Assembly: GCF_013044515.1 (NCBI RefSeq)
Contig: NZ_JABEPR010000005.1
Coordinates: 124,001 to 188,000, forward strand
Source: Sphingomonas sp. ID1715
Lineage (GTDB): Bacteria; Pseudomonadota; Alphaproteobacteria; Sphingomonadales; Sphingomonadaceae
Reading direction: 5' to 3'
Length of the DNA: 64,000 bases
Position numbers and translations under genes: made by a program. The notes below the pieces were generated by a model, which was not told the DNA's origin, searched no databases, and worked only from the letters and a program-made list of their open reading frames with translations. Below, in pieces: positions 11,379 through 21,630 of this stretch. The first letter of the stretch is position 1. The number at the start of each line of letters is the position of its first letter.

Positions 11379-11456
11379 CATGTCCTCTTCGTCAAAACTG
11401 CCTCGCCCGGCGGCCCTGTTCAGGACCGCCTCCCACTCGATCTTTATGTCGGGAGG

Positions 11457-14400
11457 TCAGGCGCGAGGGGCAGAATAGTAGGATTGGAGCGAGCGCACCG
11501 CAAGGGGGCGTTCGCGCAAGGCCTTGATCGCCCGCACCGCAGCCGCGCTGGCCGCAGCCGTGGTAAAGTAAGGGATCTTGGCATTGAGCGCGGACGCCCG
11601 GATCGATTGCGAGTCCTTGAGGCTCTGCCAGCCCTCGGTCGTGTTGAAGATCAGTGCGACTTCGCCGTCCTTGATCTTGTCGACGATGTGCGGCCGGCCT
11701 TCCGCCACCTTGTTGACCTGCTCGACCGCCACGCCCTGGCCGGCAAGGAAGCCGGCCGTGCCGCCGGTCGCGATCACGCGATAGCCGAGGCCGATCAGTT
11801 CGCGGACAGGCTCGACGATCGCCGGCTTGTCGCTGTCCTTGACCGACACGAACAGACAGCCCGAGGGTGGCAGCTTGGTCCCTGCCCCGATTTGCGACTT
11901 AGCGAATGCGGTGGCGAAATCATCATCGATTCCCATCACTTCGCCCGTGCTCTTCATTTCCGGCGAGAGAATTGGATCGATGCCGGGGAACTTCGCAAAG
12001 GGGAACACCGCTTCCTTGACGGCGATGTGCCCGGTCGGCCGGTTGACCGGCGGCAGGTTGGCGATCTTCTCGCCCGCCATCACCCGCGCCGCCATCTTCG
12101 CGATCGGCGTGCCGACCGCCTTGGCGACGAAGGGCACGGTGCGGCTGGCGCGCGGATTGACCTCGATCAGGTACACCGCACCATCCTTGACTGCGAACTG
12201 GACGTTCATCAGCCCGACGACGCTTAACGCGCGAGCGAGCGCTTCAGTCTGGCGCTCGATCTCGGCGACGATCTCGGCAGGCAGCGAGTAAGGCGGCAGC
12301 GAGCAGGCGCTGTCGCCCGAATGCACGCCCGCTTCCTCGATATGCTGCATCACGCCGGTGACGACCACGTCGGTGCCGTCGGCAAGCGCGTCGACATCCA
12401 CTTCGATCGCGTCGCGCAGATAGCGGTCGATCAGCACCGGCGAGTCGCCGGAGACCTGAACGGCGGTGGCGATATAGGCATCGAGCTGGGCTTCGCCGTC
12501 GACGATCTCCATCGCCCGGCCGCCCAGCACGTAGGAGGGACGGATCAGCACCGGATAGCCGATGCGATTGGCGACCGCGATCGCCTCGTCGCGGCTGCGC
12601 GCGATGCCGTTGTCCGGCTGCTTCAGCTTAAGCTTGGTGACCAGCTTGGCGAATCGCTCACGGTCCTCGGCCAGGTCGATCGCGTCCGGGCTGGTGCCGA
12701 GGATCGGGATGCCGGCTTTTTCGAGTTCATGCGCGAGCTTGAGCGGTGTCTGGCCGCCAAACTGCACGATGACACCCAGTAGCTCGCCCTTCGATTGCTC
12801 GACATGCAGGATCTCGAGCACGTCCTCGGAAGTCAGCGGCTCGAAATAGAGGCGGTCCGACGTGTCGTAATCCGTCGACACCGTCTCCGGATTGCAGTTG
12901 ATCATGATCGTCTCGAAGCCGGCCTCGCGCAGCGCGAAACAGGCGTGGACGCAGCAATAATCGAACTCGATCCCCTGCCCGATCCGGTTCGGCCCGCCAC
13001 CCAGGATCACGACCTTCTTGCGGTCCGAGGGGTTCGCCTCATTCTCCGGCTCGCCGAAGCTGGGGGCTTCATAGGTCGAGTACATGTACGGCGTCCTCGC
13101 CTCGAACTCGGCTGCGCAGGTGTCGATCCGCTTGAACACCGGTCGCACGCCCAGCTTGTGGCGGAGCGCGCGGACATCCTCTTCGGTCGCCCCGCCGGTC
13201 ATCGCCTTGACCGCCTCGCCGATCAGGCCGGAGCTACGGCCAAACGCACGGCGTGTGCCGGGCTGGAGATTGGCCGAACGCAGCGCCAGCCAGGCTAGCC
13301 GCTTATCGGAAAAGCCCATCGCCTTCAGCCGCCGCATGCCGGCGGCGTCGCGGGGCAAGCCACCGGTGCAGACTTCTTCCTCGGCGCGGACGATCTCGGC
13401 GAGCCGTTCCAAGAACCAGGGGTCGTATTTCGCCACCGCGTGCACTTCCGCGACGCTCAAGCCCTCGCGTAACGCCTGGGCCGCGACCAGCAGGCGGTCG
13501 GGCGTCGGCCGGGCGAGTGCGGCCAGCAGCTCCTCGCGCGGCGCGCCGACCAGCTCGTCCACCACATTGAGGCCGGACAGCCCGGTCTCGAGGCCGCGCA
13601 GGGCCTTTTGCAGGCTCTCATGGATGTTGCGGCCGATCGCCATCACCTCGCCGACCGACTTCATCATCGTCGAGAGGTGCGGGTCCGATCCCTTGAACTT
13701 CTCGAAGGCGAAGCGCGGGATCTTGGTGACGATATAGTCGATCGTCGGCTCGAAGCTGGCGGGCGTTGCGCCGGTAATGTCGTTGTCGATCTCGTCCAGC
13801 GTATAGCCGACCGCCAGCTTCGCCGCGACCTTCGCAATCGGGAAGCCGGTCGCCTTGGACGCCAGTGCCGAGGAGCGCGACACGCGTGGGTTCATCTCGA
13901 TGACGATCAGCCGTCCGTACTTCGGATTGACTGCGAACTGGACGTTAGAACCGCCTGTTTCGACACCGATTTCGCGCAGGCAAGCGATGCTTGCATTGCG
14001 CATGATCTGATATTCCTTGTCGGTCAGCGTCAGCGCCGGCGCGACGGTGATCGAGTCGCCGGTGTGCACCCCCATCGGGTCCACATTCTCGATCGAGCAG
14101 ACGATGATGGCATTGTCGTTCCGGTCCCGGACGACCTCCATCTCATATTCTTTCCAGCCGAGCAGCGATTCCTCGATCAGCACCTCGGTGGTGGGGCTGG
14201 CGTCGAGCCCCTTCTTCACAATCTCCAGGAACTCGTCGCGATTATAGGCGATGCCGCCGCCGGTGCCGCCCAGGGTGAAGCTCGGGCGGATGATCGCGGG
14301 GAGGCCGGTCTTCTCCAGCCCTGCGAGCGCCTCCTCGACCGAATGGGCGATGGCCGAACGGGCGGATTCCAGCCCGATCTTATCCATCGCGACGCGAAAC

Positions 14401-14792
14401 TTCTGCCTGTCCTCGGCCTTGTCGATCGCCTCGGCATCCGCGCCGATCATGGTGACGCCGAACTTCTCCAGCGTGCCGTCGCGGAACAGGGCGAGCGCGG
14501 TGTTCAGCGCCGTCTGGCCGCCCATGGTCGGCAGGATCGCGTCGGGCCGCTCCTTCTCGATGATCTTGGCGACGATCTCGGGCGTGATCGGCTCGATATA
14601 GGTCGCGTCGGCAAACTCCGGATCGGTCATGATCGACGCCGGGTTGGAGTTGACCAGGACGATGCGATAGCCCTCAGCCTTCAGCGCCTTGGCCGCCTGC
14701 GTCCCCGAATAATCGAACTCCGCCGCCTGCCCGATGACGATCGGCCCCGCGCCGATGATGAGGATGGAGGAAATGTCGGTGCGTTTGGGCAT
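11457..14792 (-). CDS. carB: Carbamoyl-phosphate synthase, large subunit
   Basis: About 1111 residues. Two ATP-grasp synthetase halves are visible: [20 protein letters not shown] near the start and [20 protein letters not shown] near the middle. They are followed by the C-terminal allosteric domain ([18 protein letters not shown]). The enzyme makes carbamoyl phosphate from bicarbonate, ammonia and two ATP for pyrimidine and arginine synthesis; CarA supplies the ammonia. The start MPKRTDIS at 14792 fits the family. The gene lies 7 bp after an unidentified small gene that separates it from carA. Confidence 0.97.
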   Translation of the reverse strand: MPKRTDISSILIIGAGPIVIGQAAEFDYSGTQAAKALKAEGYRIVLVNSNPASIMTDPEFADATYIEPITPEIVAKIIEKERPDAILPTMGGQTALNTALALFRDGTLEKFGVTMIGADAEAIDKAEDRQKFRVAMDKIGLESARSAIAHSVEEALAGLEKTGLPAIIRPSFTLGGTGGGIAYNRDEFLEIVKKGLDASPTTEVLIEESLLGWKEYEMEVVRDRNDNAIIVCSIENVDPMGVHTGDSITVAPALTLTDKEYQIMRNASIACLREIGVETGGSNVQFAVNPKYGRLIVIEMNPRVSRSSALASKATGFPIAKVAAKLAVGYTLDEIDNDITGATPASFEPTIDYIVTKIPRFAFEKFKGSDPHLSTMMKSVGEVMAIGRNIHESLQKALRGLETGLSGLNVVDELVGAPREELLAALARPTPDRLLVAAQALREGLSVAEVHAVAKYDPWFLERLAEIVRAEEEVCTGGLPRDAAGMRRLKAMGFSDKRLAWLALRSANLQPGTRRAFGRSSGLIGEAVKAMTGGATEEDVRALRHKLGVRPVFKRIDTCAAEFEARTPYMYSTYEAPSFGEPENEANPSDRKKVVILGGGPNRIGQGIEFDYCCVHACFALREAGFETIMINCNPETVSTDYDTSDRLYFEPLTSEDVLEILHVEQSKGELLGVIVQFGGQTPLKLAHELEKAGIPILGTSPDAIDLAEDRERFAKLVTKLKLKQPDNGIARSRDEAIAVANRIGYPVLIRPSYVLGGRAMEIVDGEAQLDAYIATAVQVSGDSPVLIDRYLRDAIEVDVDALADGTDVVVTGVMQHIEEAGVHSGDSACSLPPYSLPAEIVAEIERQTEALARALSVVGLMNVQFAVKDGAVYLIEVNPRASRTVPFVAKAVGTPIAKMAARVMAGEKIANLPPVNRPTGHIAVKEAVFPFAKFPGIDPILSPEMKSTGEVMGIDDDFATAFAKSQIGAGTKLPPSGCLFVSVKDSDKPAIVEPVRELIGLGYRVIATGGTAGFLAGQGVAVEQVNKVAEGRPHIVDKIKDGEVALIFNTTEGWQSLKDSQSIRASALNAKIPYFTTAAASAAAVRAIKALRERPLAVRSLQSYYSAPRA

Positions 14793-14799
14793 TATTGGC

Positions 14800-15390
14800 T
14801 CACTCTGGCTGGCTCTGTTGCAGCGCTTGAGCCTCACTTATGTCAGCCAAAACACCCATGCGGCCTAGCTTCCCGAAGTCTCCTCGCTTCAAGCGGAATA
14901 GTAAGCTCGTCTGCTCTGCAGACGCGGGAACTTCCGCAAGAATATGCGTTGCAGACCTGTAAAGCGTCACCTTGATAGACAACTTCGAGGCAATCTGTTC
15001 GAACCGCACGGCTCCAGCTTGATCAAGTTCGTAGACTTGAGCACTTCGACCACCGAGCAAGGCTTGCTGTGACTTAAACATGGTTGATGATCTGCAGTTC
15101 GTACCAGTGCTTGCCATCGGCGGCCCCAGTGACAACCCAGCCTCGTTGAGTGCTCTAATGCGTCCCAATGCTCCGGACCCGAGAAATGCGCTGAACTCGT
15201 CGTTTTCAACAGGAGTGTTCGATACCTCTAGCCGAATAGCCGTTACGTTGTCGGTTTCAGAACGCTCCGAAACTATCCGGTACCCCGGAACATTCACTAA
15301 ACTGCGGGCCTTGTCGGCAGAATTGCTGGACGCGTATACCTCGACCGCAATCGGACAAGGCGGGATCGGCGGAACTTCGGCAGCAATCAC
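14800..15390 (-). CDS. Unrecognised 196-residue protein wedged between carA and carB
   Basis: The frame starts at a GTG that overlaps the carA stop as GTGA and ends 7 bp before carB, so it is placed for translational coupling inside the carbamoyl-phosphate synthase operon. Base composition is visibly less GC-rich than carA and carB, with more A/T in wobble positions, which suggests acquisition from elsewhere. The protein has no signal peptide or membrane helix. Notable segments are [19 protein letters not shown], a Ser/Asn-rich middle and [20 protein letters not shown]-like beta strands near residue 165. I recognise no family. It is either a recent insertion tolerated by the operon or a small partner of it. 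Confidence 0.55.
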   Translation of the reverse strand: MIAAEVPPIPPCPIAVEVYASSNSADKARSLVNVPGYRIVSERSETDNVTAIRLEVSNTPVENDEFSAFLGSGALGRIRALNEAGLSLGPPMASTGTNCRSSTMFKSQQALLGGRSAQVYELDQAGAVRFEQIASKLSIKVTLYRSATHILAEVPASAEQTSLLFRLKRGDFGKLGRMGVLADISEAQALQQSQPE

Positions 15391-16649
15391 ACCCTGTGCT
15401 CCAGTTGGCCAACAAACTTCTCGAACAGATACATGCTGTCCATCGGCCCGGGGCTGGCCTCCGGGTGATATTGCACGCTGAAGGCGGGGCGGTCGGTGAG
15501 TTCGAGGCCGCAATTGGAGTTGTCGAACAGCGAGACATGGGTCTCGCGCGCGTTCGCGGGCAGGCTGTCGCGCTCGACGGCGAAGCCGTGGTTCATGCTG
15601 GTGATCTCGACGCGGCCGTCCTCCAGCCGCTTGACCGGGTGATTGGCGCCGCGATGGCCCTGGAACATCTTGGTCGTCTTCGCCCCGATCGCGAGCGCGA
15701 GCAGCTGGTGGCCGAGGCAGATGCCGAACAGCGGCTTACCGGTCTCCAGCATCTGCCGGATCACGGGCACGGCATATTGCGCGGTCGCGGCAGGGTCGCC
15801 GGGGCCGTTCGAGAGGAAGAAACCATCAGGATTATGGTTCATCACTTCGTCGAAGGTGGCGGTGGCGGGGAGCACGGTGACCTTGGCGCCGGCCTTTACC
15901 AGGTTGCGGAAGATGTTGTGTTTGGAGCCGTAATCGATGGCGACGATGTGGGGCTTGGAGCCATCTCCGGACGCACGTTTCTCGACTTCGCTCGAAACGA
16001 ACGGAGTGGGGTTCGCAGTCTCTTCAACACCGTTCGTTTCGAGCGAAGTCGAGAAACCGTCTGACGAAGAATACCCAAACCCCAGCTTCCAAACCCCGCT
16101 TTCCCACAGGTGATGCGCCTCGCACGAAACTTCCCGCGCAAGGTCCATCCCCTCCAGCCCCGGCCAGGCCCGCGCCTTCGCCAGCAGCGCCTCCACATCG
16201 AACTGCCCCGAAGCCGAATGCGCGATCACGCCGTTTGGCGCGCCTCCCTCCCGGATGCGCCGCGTCAGCGCGCGCGTGTCCACCCCCGCCAGCCCGATCT
16301 TGCCCCGCGCCTTCAGCCAGGCGTCGAAACCCTCGGCCGCACGGAAGTTGGACGGCGCGGTCACGTCCTCGCGCACGATGCAGCCGAGCGCATGGGCGTG
16401 GTTCGCCTCCACATCCTCATGGTTGGCGCCGACATTGCCGATGTGCGGGAAAGTGAAGGTGATGATCTGCCCTTCGAAGGACGGATCGGTCATGATTTCC
16501 TGATAGCCGGTGATGGCGGTGTGGAAGCACACTTCGCCCACCGCCTCGCCTTCCGCGCCGAAGCCCCGCCCCCAGATCACGTCGCCGGACGCCAGCACCA
16601 ATACCCCCGTGGCTCCTTCAGGTGCGCGCAAGGGGGTGGCGTCGGCCAT
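15387..16649 (-). CDS. carA: Carbamoyl-phosphate synthase, small (glutaminase) subunit
   Basis: About 420 residues, longer than the roughly 380-390 usual for CarA. The class-I glutamine amidotransferase domain has the nucleophile in LFGICLGHQLLALA and a His/Glu pair near the end (FSVQYHPEASPG). The enzyme releases ammonia from glutamine for CarB. The extra length comes from a 27-codon palindromic repeat inserted in frame (15977-16057) in the linker between the N-terminal domain and the amidotransferase domain. The flanking sequence reads normally, so the gene should be functional. Confidence 0.96.
   Translation of the reverse strand: MADATPLRAPEGATGVLVLASGDVIWGRGFGAEGEAVGEVCFHTAITGYQEIMTDPSFEGQIITFTFPHIGNVGANHEDVEANHAHALGCIVREDVTAPSNFRAAEGFDAWLKARGKIGLAGVDTRALTRRIREGGAPNGVIAHSASGQFDVEALLAKARAWPGLEGMDLAREVSCEAHHLWESGVWKLGFGYSSSDGFSTSLETNGVEETANPTPFVSSEVEKRASGDGSKPHIVAIDYGSKHNIFRNLVKAGAKVTVLPATATFDEVMNHNPDGFFLSNGPGDPAATAQYAVPVIRQMLETGKPLFGICLGHQLLALAIGAKTTKMFQGHRGANHPVKRLEDGRVEITSMNHGFAVERDSLPANARETHVSLFDNSNCGLELTDRPAFSVQYHPEASPGPMDSMYLFEKFVGQLEHRV
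15977..16057. repeat. Palindromic repeat, family A, inside carA
   Basis: Two perfectly complementary 28-nt arms (beginning GTTTCTCGACTT at 15977-16004 and matching inverted at 16030-16057) surround a 25-nt spacer. The 81-nt unit is a multiple of three and adds 27 codons, read as FSTSLETNG...VSSEVEK, without breaking the carA frame. Related copies lie at 17204-17282 and 17615-17690. Confidence 0.9.
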
Positions 16650-16745
16650 GATCGGCAGGCTCCTTCGAGTGGTTCGGCAGCGATGTCGCTAAGGCCTCGC
16701 AGCTAGGGACCGTGACGCCCGCGGTCAACCTGCTAGACGGGCAAA

Positions 16746-17198
16746 ATGATTCGAGACGACATCAAATCCGCCCTCGTCACCGCCATGAAGAGCGGCGACA
16801 AGGACAGCACCGCCACCATCCGCCTGATCCAGGCGGCGATCAAGAATCGCGACATCGAAGCGCGCACCGGCAAGGCACCCGAGGACGACGACGTGCTCGT
16901 CTCCGAAGTGCTGCAGAAAATGGTCAAGCAGCGCCGCGAATCGATCACCATGTACGAACAGGGCAACCGGCCCGAACTCGCCGCCGCCGAAGCGGCGGAA
17001 GTCGCGGTGATCGAACGCTTCCTGCCCCGGATGATGGACGAAGCCGAAATGGCCGCCGCCATCGAAGCGATCAAGGCGGAGATCGGGGCGTCGAGCGTCA
17101 AGGACATGGGCCGCGTGATGGCCGAACTGAAGACGCGGCACGCGGGCAAGCTGGATATGAGCAAGGCGAGTGCGGCGGTGAAGGGGGCGCTTTCCTGA
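16746..17198 (+). CDS. GatB/YqeY domain protein
   Basis: 150 residues, all helical, beginning MIRDDIKSALVTAMKSGDKD. The two-part helical fold, including ERFLPRMMDEAEMAAAIEAI, is the YqeY family, which shares the tRNA-binding tail domain of GatB. Its exact role is not settled, but it is usually close to dnaG and rpoD, as here. It is divergent from carA with about 96 bp between them, which must contain both promoters. A family-A palindromic repeat starts 6 bp after its stop. Confidence 0.88.
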   Translation: MIRDDIKSALVTAMKSGDKDSTATIRLIQAAIKNRDIEARTGKAPEDDDVLVSEVLQKMVKQRRESITMYEQGNRPELAAAEAAEVAVIERFLPRMMDEAEMAAAIEAIKAEIGASSVKDMGRVMAELKTRHAGKLDMSKASAAVKGALS

Positions 17199-17203
17199 CA
17201 ACG

Positions 17204-17282
17204 GCTTCTCGACTTCTCTCGAAGCGAACGGATTTGCGTGGGACCCACCCCTCCCCGTTCATTTCGAGCGAAGTCGAGAAAC
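17204..17282. repeat. Palindromic repeat, family A, between yqeY and the GIY-YIG gene
   Basis: Arms of about 28 nt related to those in carA (left arm GCTTCTCGACTT..., right arm ...AAGTCGAGAAAC) pair with a few mismatches around a spacer of about 23 nt. It directly follows the yqeY stop and may serve as its terminator or RNA-end structure. Confidence 0.8.
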
Positions 17283-17319
17283 GCACTCGCCGAATCGACC
17301 AGACAGCTTATGAAGCGCC

Positions 17320-17724
17320 ATGGCCTTCTGGTGCTACATGCTGCGTTGCGCCGACAGCCGGTACTACACCGGCCACACCGAGGACCTCGAGGTCAGGCTG
17401 GCCCAACATCAGCAGGGCTATTTTCGAGCTTGCTGGACGTACAAGCGGCGACCGGTCGAGCTCGTCTGGTGCGAAGCATTTCCGACGCGTCACGAAGCGT
17501 TGGAGGCCGAGCGCGTTGTGGGCGGCTGGTCCAAGCTCAAGAAGGAGGCGCTGATACGGGGCGATTGGACGATGGTCTCGCACCTGGCCCGGCCCCCGCG
17601 AGAACGTCATACGCGTTTCTCGACTTCGCTCGAAACGAACGGAGTTGGGGAGGCTGAGGGCACCGATTGCTTCGAGCGAAGTCGAGAAGCGAGCGACGTC
17701 GAGAAGCAGTTCTCCACCCCATGA
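17320..17724 (+). CDS. GIY-YIG nuclease domain protein with repeat-derived tail
   Basis: 134 residues, where stand-alone GIY-YIG (UPF0213-like) proteins are usually 80-105. The domain begins FWCYMLRCADSRYYTGHTED, in which the second motif reads YYTG and the conserved catalytic Arg may be in DLEVRLAQH. EAERVVGGWSKLKKEALI closes the fold near residue 85. The remaining 40 or so residues are encoded by a family-A palindromic repeat (17615-17690) and its flank. The stop overlaps the dnaG start as ATGA, which couples the two genes. Such proteins are thought to cleave DNA structures; the tail is probably disordered. Confidence 0.8.
   Translation: MAFWCYMLRCADSRYYTGHTEDLEVRLAQHQQGYFRACWTYKRRPVELVWCEAFPTRHEALEAERVVGGWSKLKKEALIRGDWTMVSHLARPPRERHTRFSTSLETNGVGEAEGTDCFERSREASDVEKQFSTP
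17615..17690. repeat. Palindromic repeat, family A, at the 3' end of the GIY-YIG gene
   Basis: The left arm (17615-17642) is identical to the 28-nt arm in carA; the right arm (about 17663-17690) matches it inverted with several differences. It is read through by the GIY-YIG frame and ends 30 bp before dnaG. Confidence 0.8.
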
Positions 17725-19571
17725 CCCTCGCCCCCGCCTTCCTCGACGAACTCCGCGCGCGCACGCTGCTGTCGGCACTCGTCTCCAAGACGCTGAAGCT
17801 CACCCGCAAGGGCCGCGAGTTCGCGGCCTGCTGCCCGTTTCACAATGAGAAGACGCCCAGTTTCTACGTCAATGACGAGAAGGGCTTTTACCATTGCTTC
17901 GGCTGCGGCGCACATGGCGATGCGATAAGGTGGATGACGGATCAGCGCGGGCTGCCGTTCATGGAGGCGGTGAAGGAGCTGGCGCAGGCGGCCAATCTCG
18001 AGCTGCCTGCCCCCGATGCGCGGGAGGCAGCGCGGGCGGAGCGGGCCAGGTCGCTGCACGACGTCATGGCGGCGGCGGCCGCCTGGTACGAGGAGCAATA
18101 TGCCGGGCTCGCCGGCGCCGCGGCACGCGTCTATGTCGAAAAGCGCGGCATCTCCGAGCAGACCCGCAAGGCGTTCGGGCTCGGCTATGCGCCCGACGGC
18201 AAGAGCGGACTGCGCCGCGCCCTCGCCTCCTTCGGCGACGCGATGCTGGTGGAAGCCGGGCTGCTGATCCAGGTCGAGGACAAGGAACCCTATGACCGGT
18301 TCCGCGACCGGCTGATGATCCCGATCCGCGATCCCCGCGGCCGCGTCATCGCGTTCGGCGGGCGGATCATCGGCCAGGGTGAGCCGAAATATCTGAACTC
18401 CCCGGACACGCCGCTCTTCGACAAGGGACGCACGCTCTACAATCTCGACCGGGCGGCGCCGGCTGCGCGCAAGGCGAACCGGATGATCGTCGTCGAAGGC
18501 TATCTCGACGTGATCGCGCTTGCCCAGGTCGGCATCCAGGAGGCACTCGCGCCGCTCGGCACCGCATTGACCGAGCACCAGATCGAGCGGCTGTGGCGGC
18601 AGGTCGATGCGCCTTTGCTCTGCTTCGACGGCGACGCCGCGGGCCAGAAGGCGGCGTTCCGCGCCGCGACTCGCGCCCTGCCCGGCCTCGCGCCCGGCCG
18701 CTCCCTTGCTTTCCTGACCCTGCCGCAGGGGCAGGATCCGGACGATCTGGTCCGCGGTGGCGGCGCGGCCGCCTTCGAAGCCTTGGCCGCCGCACCCGAG
18801 CCGCTGGTCGACCGGCTTTGGAACCATGAGGTGGGGGCCGGCTCCCTTTCCACGCCAGAACAGAAGGCGGGACTGCGCAAGCGCCTGAACGAGCTTGCCG
18901 CGTCCATCGCCGACCCGGATGTCCGCCAGCAATATCAGGCCGAGTTTCGCGAGCGGTTCGAGACCAACTTCCTGCAGCGCAAGCGCCCGCCCTACCAGCC
19001 CGGTCCTCGCGTGCCTTTCCGCCCTGGTGCGCGCTGGCAACCGCCCCAGCCGGCCTCGTCCGAGGCTAAGGTCGTCGGTGCGACCGGCATCGACCGGGTG
19101 CTGGTCAAGGGCGTCGTCTCCGGGCTGCTGCGCTTTCCCGACATGCTCGCCCGCCATGCCGAGGCGCTGCACGCGCTGCAGTTCGGCGATCCGCTGGTCG
19201 CGCGGCTGATCGACTCGCTCGTCGATCTGGCGCTGCACGAGCAAGCGCTTGATACCGAGCGACTCGCCACCATATTGCGCGCCGGCGAGTTCGACGCGCT
19301 CGCCAGAGACTTGTTGCGTGCCGATTGCCTGCCCTTCTCGTTCACGCGGAAGGATGCAGCACCGGACCGGGCCCGGGCGGATCTGGGCGAGGCCATCCAA
19401 GTGATGGTCGAACGGCCGGAACTCGACGCGGCGCTCGCCGCGGCCACGGCGCGGTTGAAGGAGTCGTTCGACGCGACGACTTACGAAGAGCAGCAACGGC
19501 TCTTGGAAATGCGGGTCGATATCGATCGGCGGCTTGCAAATCTGTTGCAGGACGACGAAGGCGCAAACTGA
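17721..19571 (+). CDS. dnaG: DNA primase
   Basis: About 616 residues. The N-terminal zinc-binding domain shows CCPFHNEKTPSF and YHCFGCGAHGD. The TOPRIM catalytic core follows (MIVVEGYLDVIAL and LLCFDGDAAGQKA), and a C-terminal DnaB-interacting region lies beyond about residue 430. It makes RNA primers for replication. The start MTLAPAFLDEL at 17721 overlaps the stop of the GIY-YIG gene (ATGA). It is followed 20 bp later by rpoD, the classic macromolecular-synthesis operon order minus rpsU. Confidence 0.96.
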   Translation: MTLAPAFLDELRARTLLSALVSKTLKLTRKGREFAACCPFHNEKTPSFYVNDEKGFYHCFGCGAHGDAIRWMTDQRGLPFMEAVKELAQAANLELPAPDAREAARAERARSLHDVMAAAAAWYEEQYAGLAGAAARVYVEKRGISEQTRKAFGLGYAPDGKSGLRRALASFGDAMLVEAGLLIQVEDKEPYDRFRDRLMIPIRDPRGRVIAFGGRIIGQGEPKYLNSPDTPLFDKGRTLYNLDRAAPAARKANRMIVVEGYLDVIALAQVGIQEALAPLGTALTEHQIERLWRQVDAPLLCFDGDAAGQKAAFRAATRALPGLAPGRSLAFLTLPQGQDPDDLVRGGGAAAFEALAAAPEPLVDRLWNHEVGAGSLSTPEQKAGLRKRLNELAASIADPDVRQQYQAEFRERFETNFLQRKRPPYQPGPRVPFRPGARWQPPQPASSEAKVVGATGIDRVLVKGVVSGLLRFPDMLARHAEALHALQFGDPLVARLIDSLVDLALHEQALDTERLATILRAGEFDALARDLLRADCLPFSFTRKDAAPDRARADLGEAIQVMVERPELDAALAAATARLKESFDATTYEEQQRLLEMRVDIDRRLANLLQDDEGAN

Positions 19572-19590
19572 TTTACGTTCGGGCGGTTGA

Positions 19591-21630
19591 ATGGCGAAAC
19601 AGATGGAAGAACAGGTCGAAAAGCCCGAGGGCGGCGATGCCCCGCTGATCGACCTCAACGAAGCCTCGATCAAGAAGCTGATCGCCCGCGCCAAGAAGCG
19701 CGGCGTGATCACCTATGACGAGCTGAACGAGGCGCTGCCGCAGGATCAGATGTCGTCCGAGCAGATCGAGGACATCATGTCCGCGCTCAACGACATGGGC
19801 GTCAACATCGTTGAGAATGACGAGGCGGGCGAGGACGGCGAGGCCGAGAAGGAACCCGAAGAGGACGATACCGACGTCGCGGCCGAAGGCGGCGACGGTT
19901 TTTCGGCGCCCGCGATCGAGAAGAAGAAGGAAACGGTCGACCGCACCGACGATCCGGTGCGCATGTACCTGCGCGAGATGGGCGCCGTCGAGCTGCTCAG
20001 CCGTGAAGGCGAGATCGCGATCGCCAAGCGGATCGAGGCCGGCCGCGACACGATGATCCTGGGGCTGTGCGAAAGCCCGATCACCTTCAACGCGATCATC
20101 GGCTGGTCGAACGCCTTGAACGAAGGGACAATGCAGCTGCGCGAGATCCTCGATCTCGACGCGATGCTGAACAAGGATCCCGCGCCCGAAAACCTAACCG
20201 ACGAGGAAGAAGGCGGCGACGGCGAGATTTCCGAAAAGACCGCCGGCCCGAGCTTCAAGGAAGAGGAAGAGGTCGAGGAAGTTCAGTCTTCGGACGACGA
20301 AGACGAAGAGTCGATGACCGAACGGCGTGCGCCGCGTCCGAGCGACGACGAGGAAGAGGACAACACTCTCTCGCTCGCTCAGATGGAAGAGCAGCTGAAG
20401 CCGGCAGCGCTGGAGAAATTCGCCAGCATCACCGCCCTGTTCAAGAAATTCTCGAAGCTGCAGGCGGCGCGTCTCGACGCGATGGGCGGCGGTGCGCCCT
20501 TCTCCAGCGGCGACGAGAAGAAGTACCAGAAGCTGCGCGAGGACCTCACCGCCGAGGTCGAGAGCGTGCAGTTCCACAACGCCAAGATCGAATATCTCGT
20601 CGATCAGCTCTACAGCTACAACCGGCGCCTGACTGCTCTGGGCGGGCAGATGTTGCGCCTGGCCGAACGCCATAAGGTGCCGCGCAAGGACTTTCTCGAC
20701 CGCTACGTCAATCGCGAGCTCGACGAAGGCTGGCTGGAGACGGTCAAGGGCGCCGACAAGAAATGGTCCGCCTTTGCCGCCAACGAGGCCGATGCCGTCG
20801 AGCGCATCCGCTCCGAAATCGCCGAGATCGCCCAGGCGACCGGCATGGCGCTGCCCGAGTTCCGCCGCATCGTGAATATGGTGCAGAAGGGCGAGCGCGA
20901 AGCCCGGATCGCGAAGAAGGAGATGGTCGAAGCCAATCTCCGGCTCGTGATCTCGATCGCGAAGAAATACACCAATCGCGGCCTGCAGTTCCTGGACCTG
21001 ATCCAGGAAGGCAATATCGGCCTGATGAAGGCGGTCGATAAGTTCGAATATCGCCGCGGCTATAAGTTCTCGACTTATGCAACCTGGTGGATCCGGCAGG
21101 CGATCACCCGTTCGATCGCGGATCAGGCGCGGACCATCCGCATCCCGGTCCATATGATCGAGACGATCAACAAGCTGGTCCGCACCAGCCGCCAGTTCCT
21201 CCACGAACAGGGTCGCGAACCCACGCCCGAGGAAATGGCCGAGCGCCTCTCCATGCCGCTTGAGAAAGTGCGCAAGGTGATGAAGATCGCCAAGGAGCCG
21301 ATCTCACTCGAAACGCCGATCGGCGACGAGGAAGATTCGCACCTGGGCGACTTCATCGAGGACAAGAACGCGGTCATTCCAGTGGACGCGGCAATTCAGG
21401 CGAACCTGAAGGAAACCGTGACCCGCGTGCTCGCCTCGCTGACGCCACGCGAAGAGCGTGTGCTGCGCATGCGCTTCGGCATCGGCATGAACACCGATCA
21501 CACGCTCGAGGAAGTCGGCCAGCAGTTCAGCGTCACCCGCGAACGCATCCGCCAGATCGAAGCCAAGGCGCTCAGGAAGCTGAAGCACCCGAGCCGGTCG
21601 CGGAAAATGCGCTCATTCTTGGATCAGTGA
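19591..21630 (+). CDS. rpoD: Primary RNA polymerase sigma factor (sigma-70)
   Basis: About 679 residues. Region 1.1 is at the N-terminus. Region 1.2 reads [20 protein letters not shown], and an acidic non-conserved insert covers about residues 190-260. Region 2 follows ([20 protein letters not shown], then [20 protein letters not shown]), and region 4 has the HTH ([20 protein letters not shown]). It directs RNA polymerase to housekeeping promoters. It is co-directional with dnaG and overlaps the convergent EamA gene by 7 bp. Confidence 0.98.
   Translation: MAKQMEEQVEKPEGGDAPLIDLNEASIKKLIARAKKRGVITYDELNEALPQDQMSSEQIEDIMSALNDMGVNIVENDEAGEDGEAEKEPEEDDTDVAAEGGDGFSAPAIEKKKETVDRTDDPVRMYLREMGAVELLSREGEIAIAKRIEAGRDTMILGLCESPITFNAIIGWSNALNEGTMQLREILDLDAMLNKDPAPENLTDEEEGGDGEISEKTAGPSFKEEEEVEEVQSSDDEDEESMTERRAPRPSDDEEEDNTLSLAQMEEQLKPAALEKFASITALFKKFSKLQAARLDAMGGGAPFSSGDEKKYQKLREDLTAEVESVQFHNAKIEYLVDQLYSYNRRLTALGGQMLRLAERHKVPRKDFLDRYVNRELDEGWLETVKGADKKWSAFAANEADAVERIRSEIAEIAQATGMALPEFRRIVNMVQKGEREARIAKKEMVEANLRLVISIAKKYTNRGLQFLDLIQEGNIGLMKAVDKFEYRRGYKFSTYATWWIRQAITRSIADQARTIRIPVHMIETINKLVRTSRQFLHEQGREPTPEEMAERLSMPLEKVRKVMKIAKEPISLETPIGDEEDSHLGDFIEDKNAVIPVDAAIQANLKETVTRVLASLTPREERVLRMRFGIGMNTDHTLEEVGQQFSVTRERIRQIEAKALRKLKHPSRSRKMRSFLDQ

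Noticed and set aside
17607-19712. 701-codon open frame on the minus strand
   Set aside because: Longer than dnaG beneath it, but dnaG has zinc-finger and TOPRIM motifs and this frame has none.
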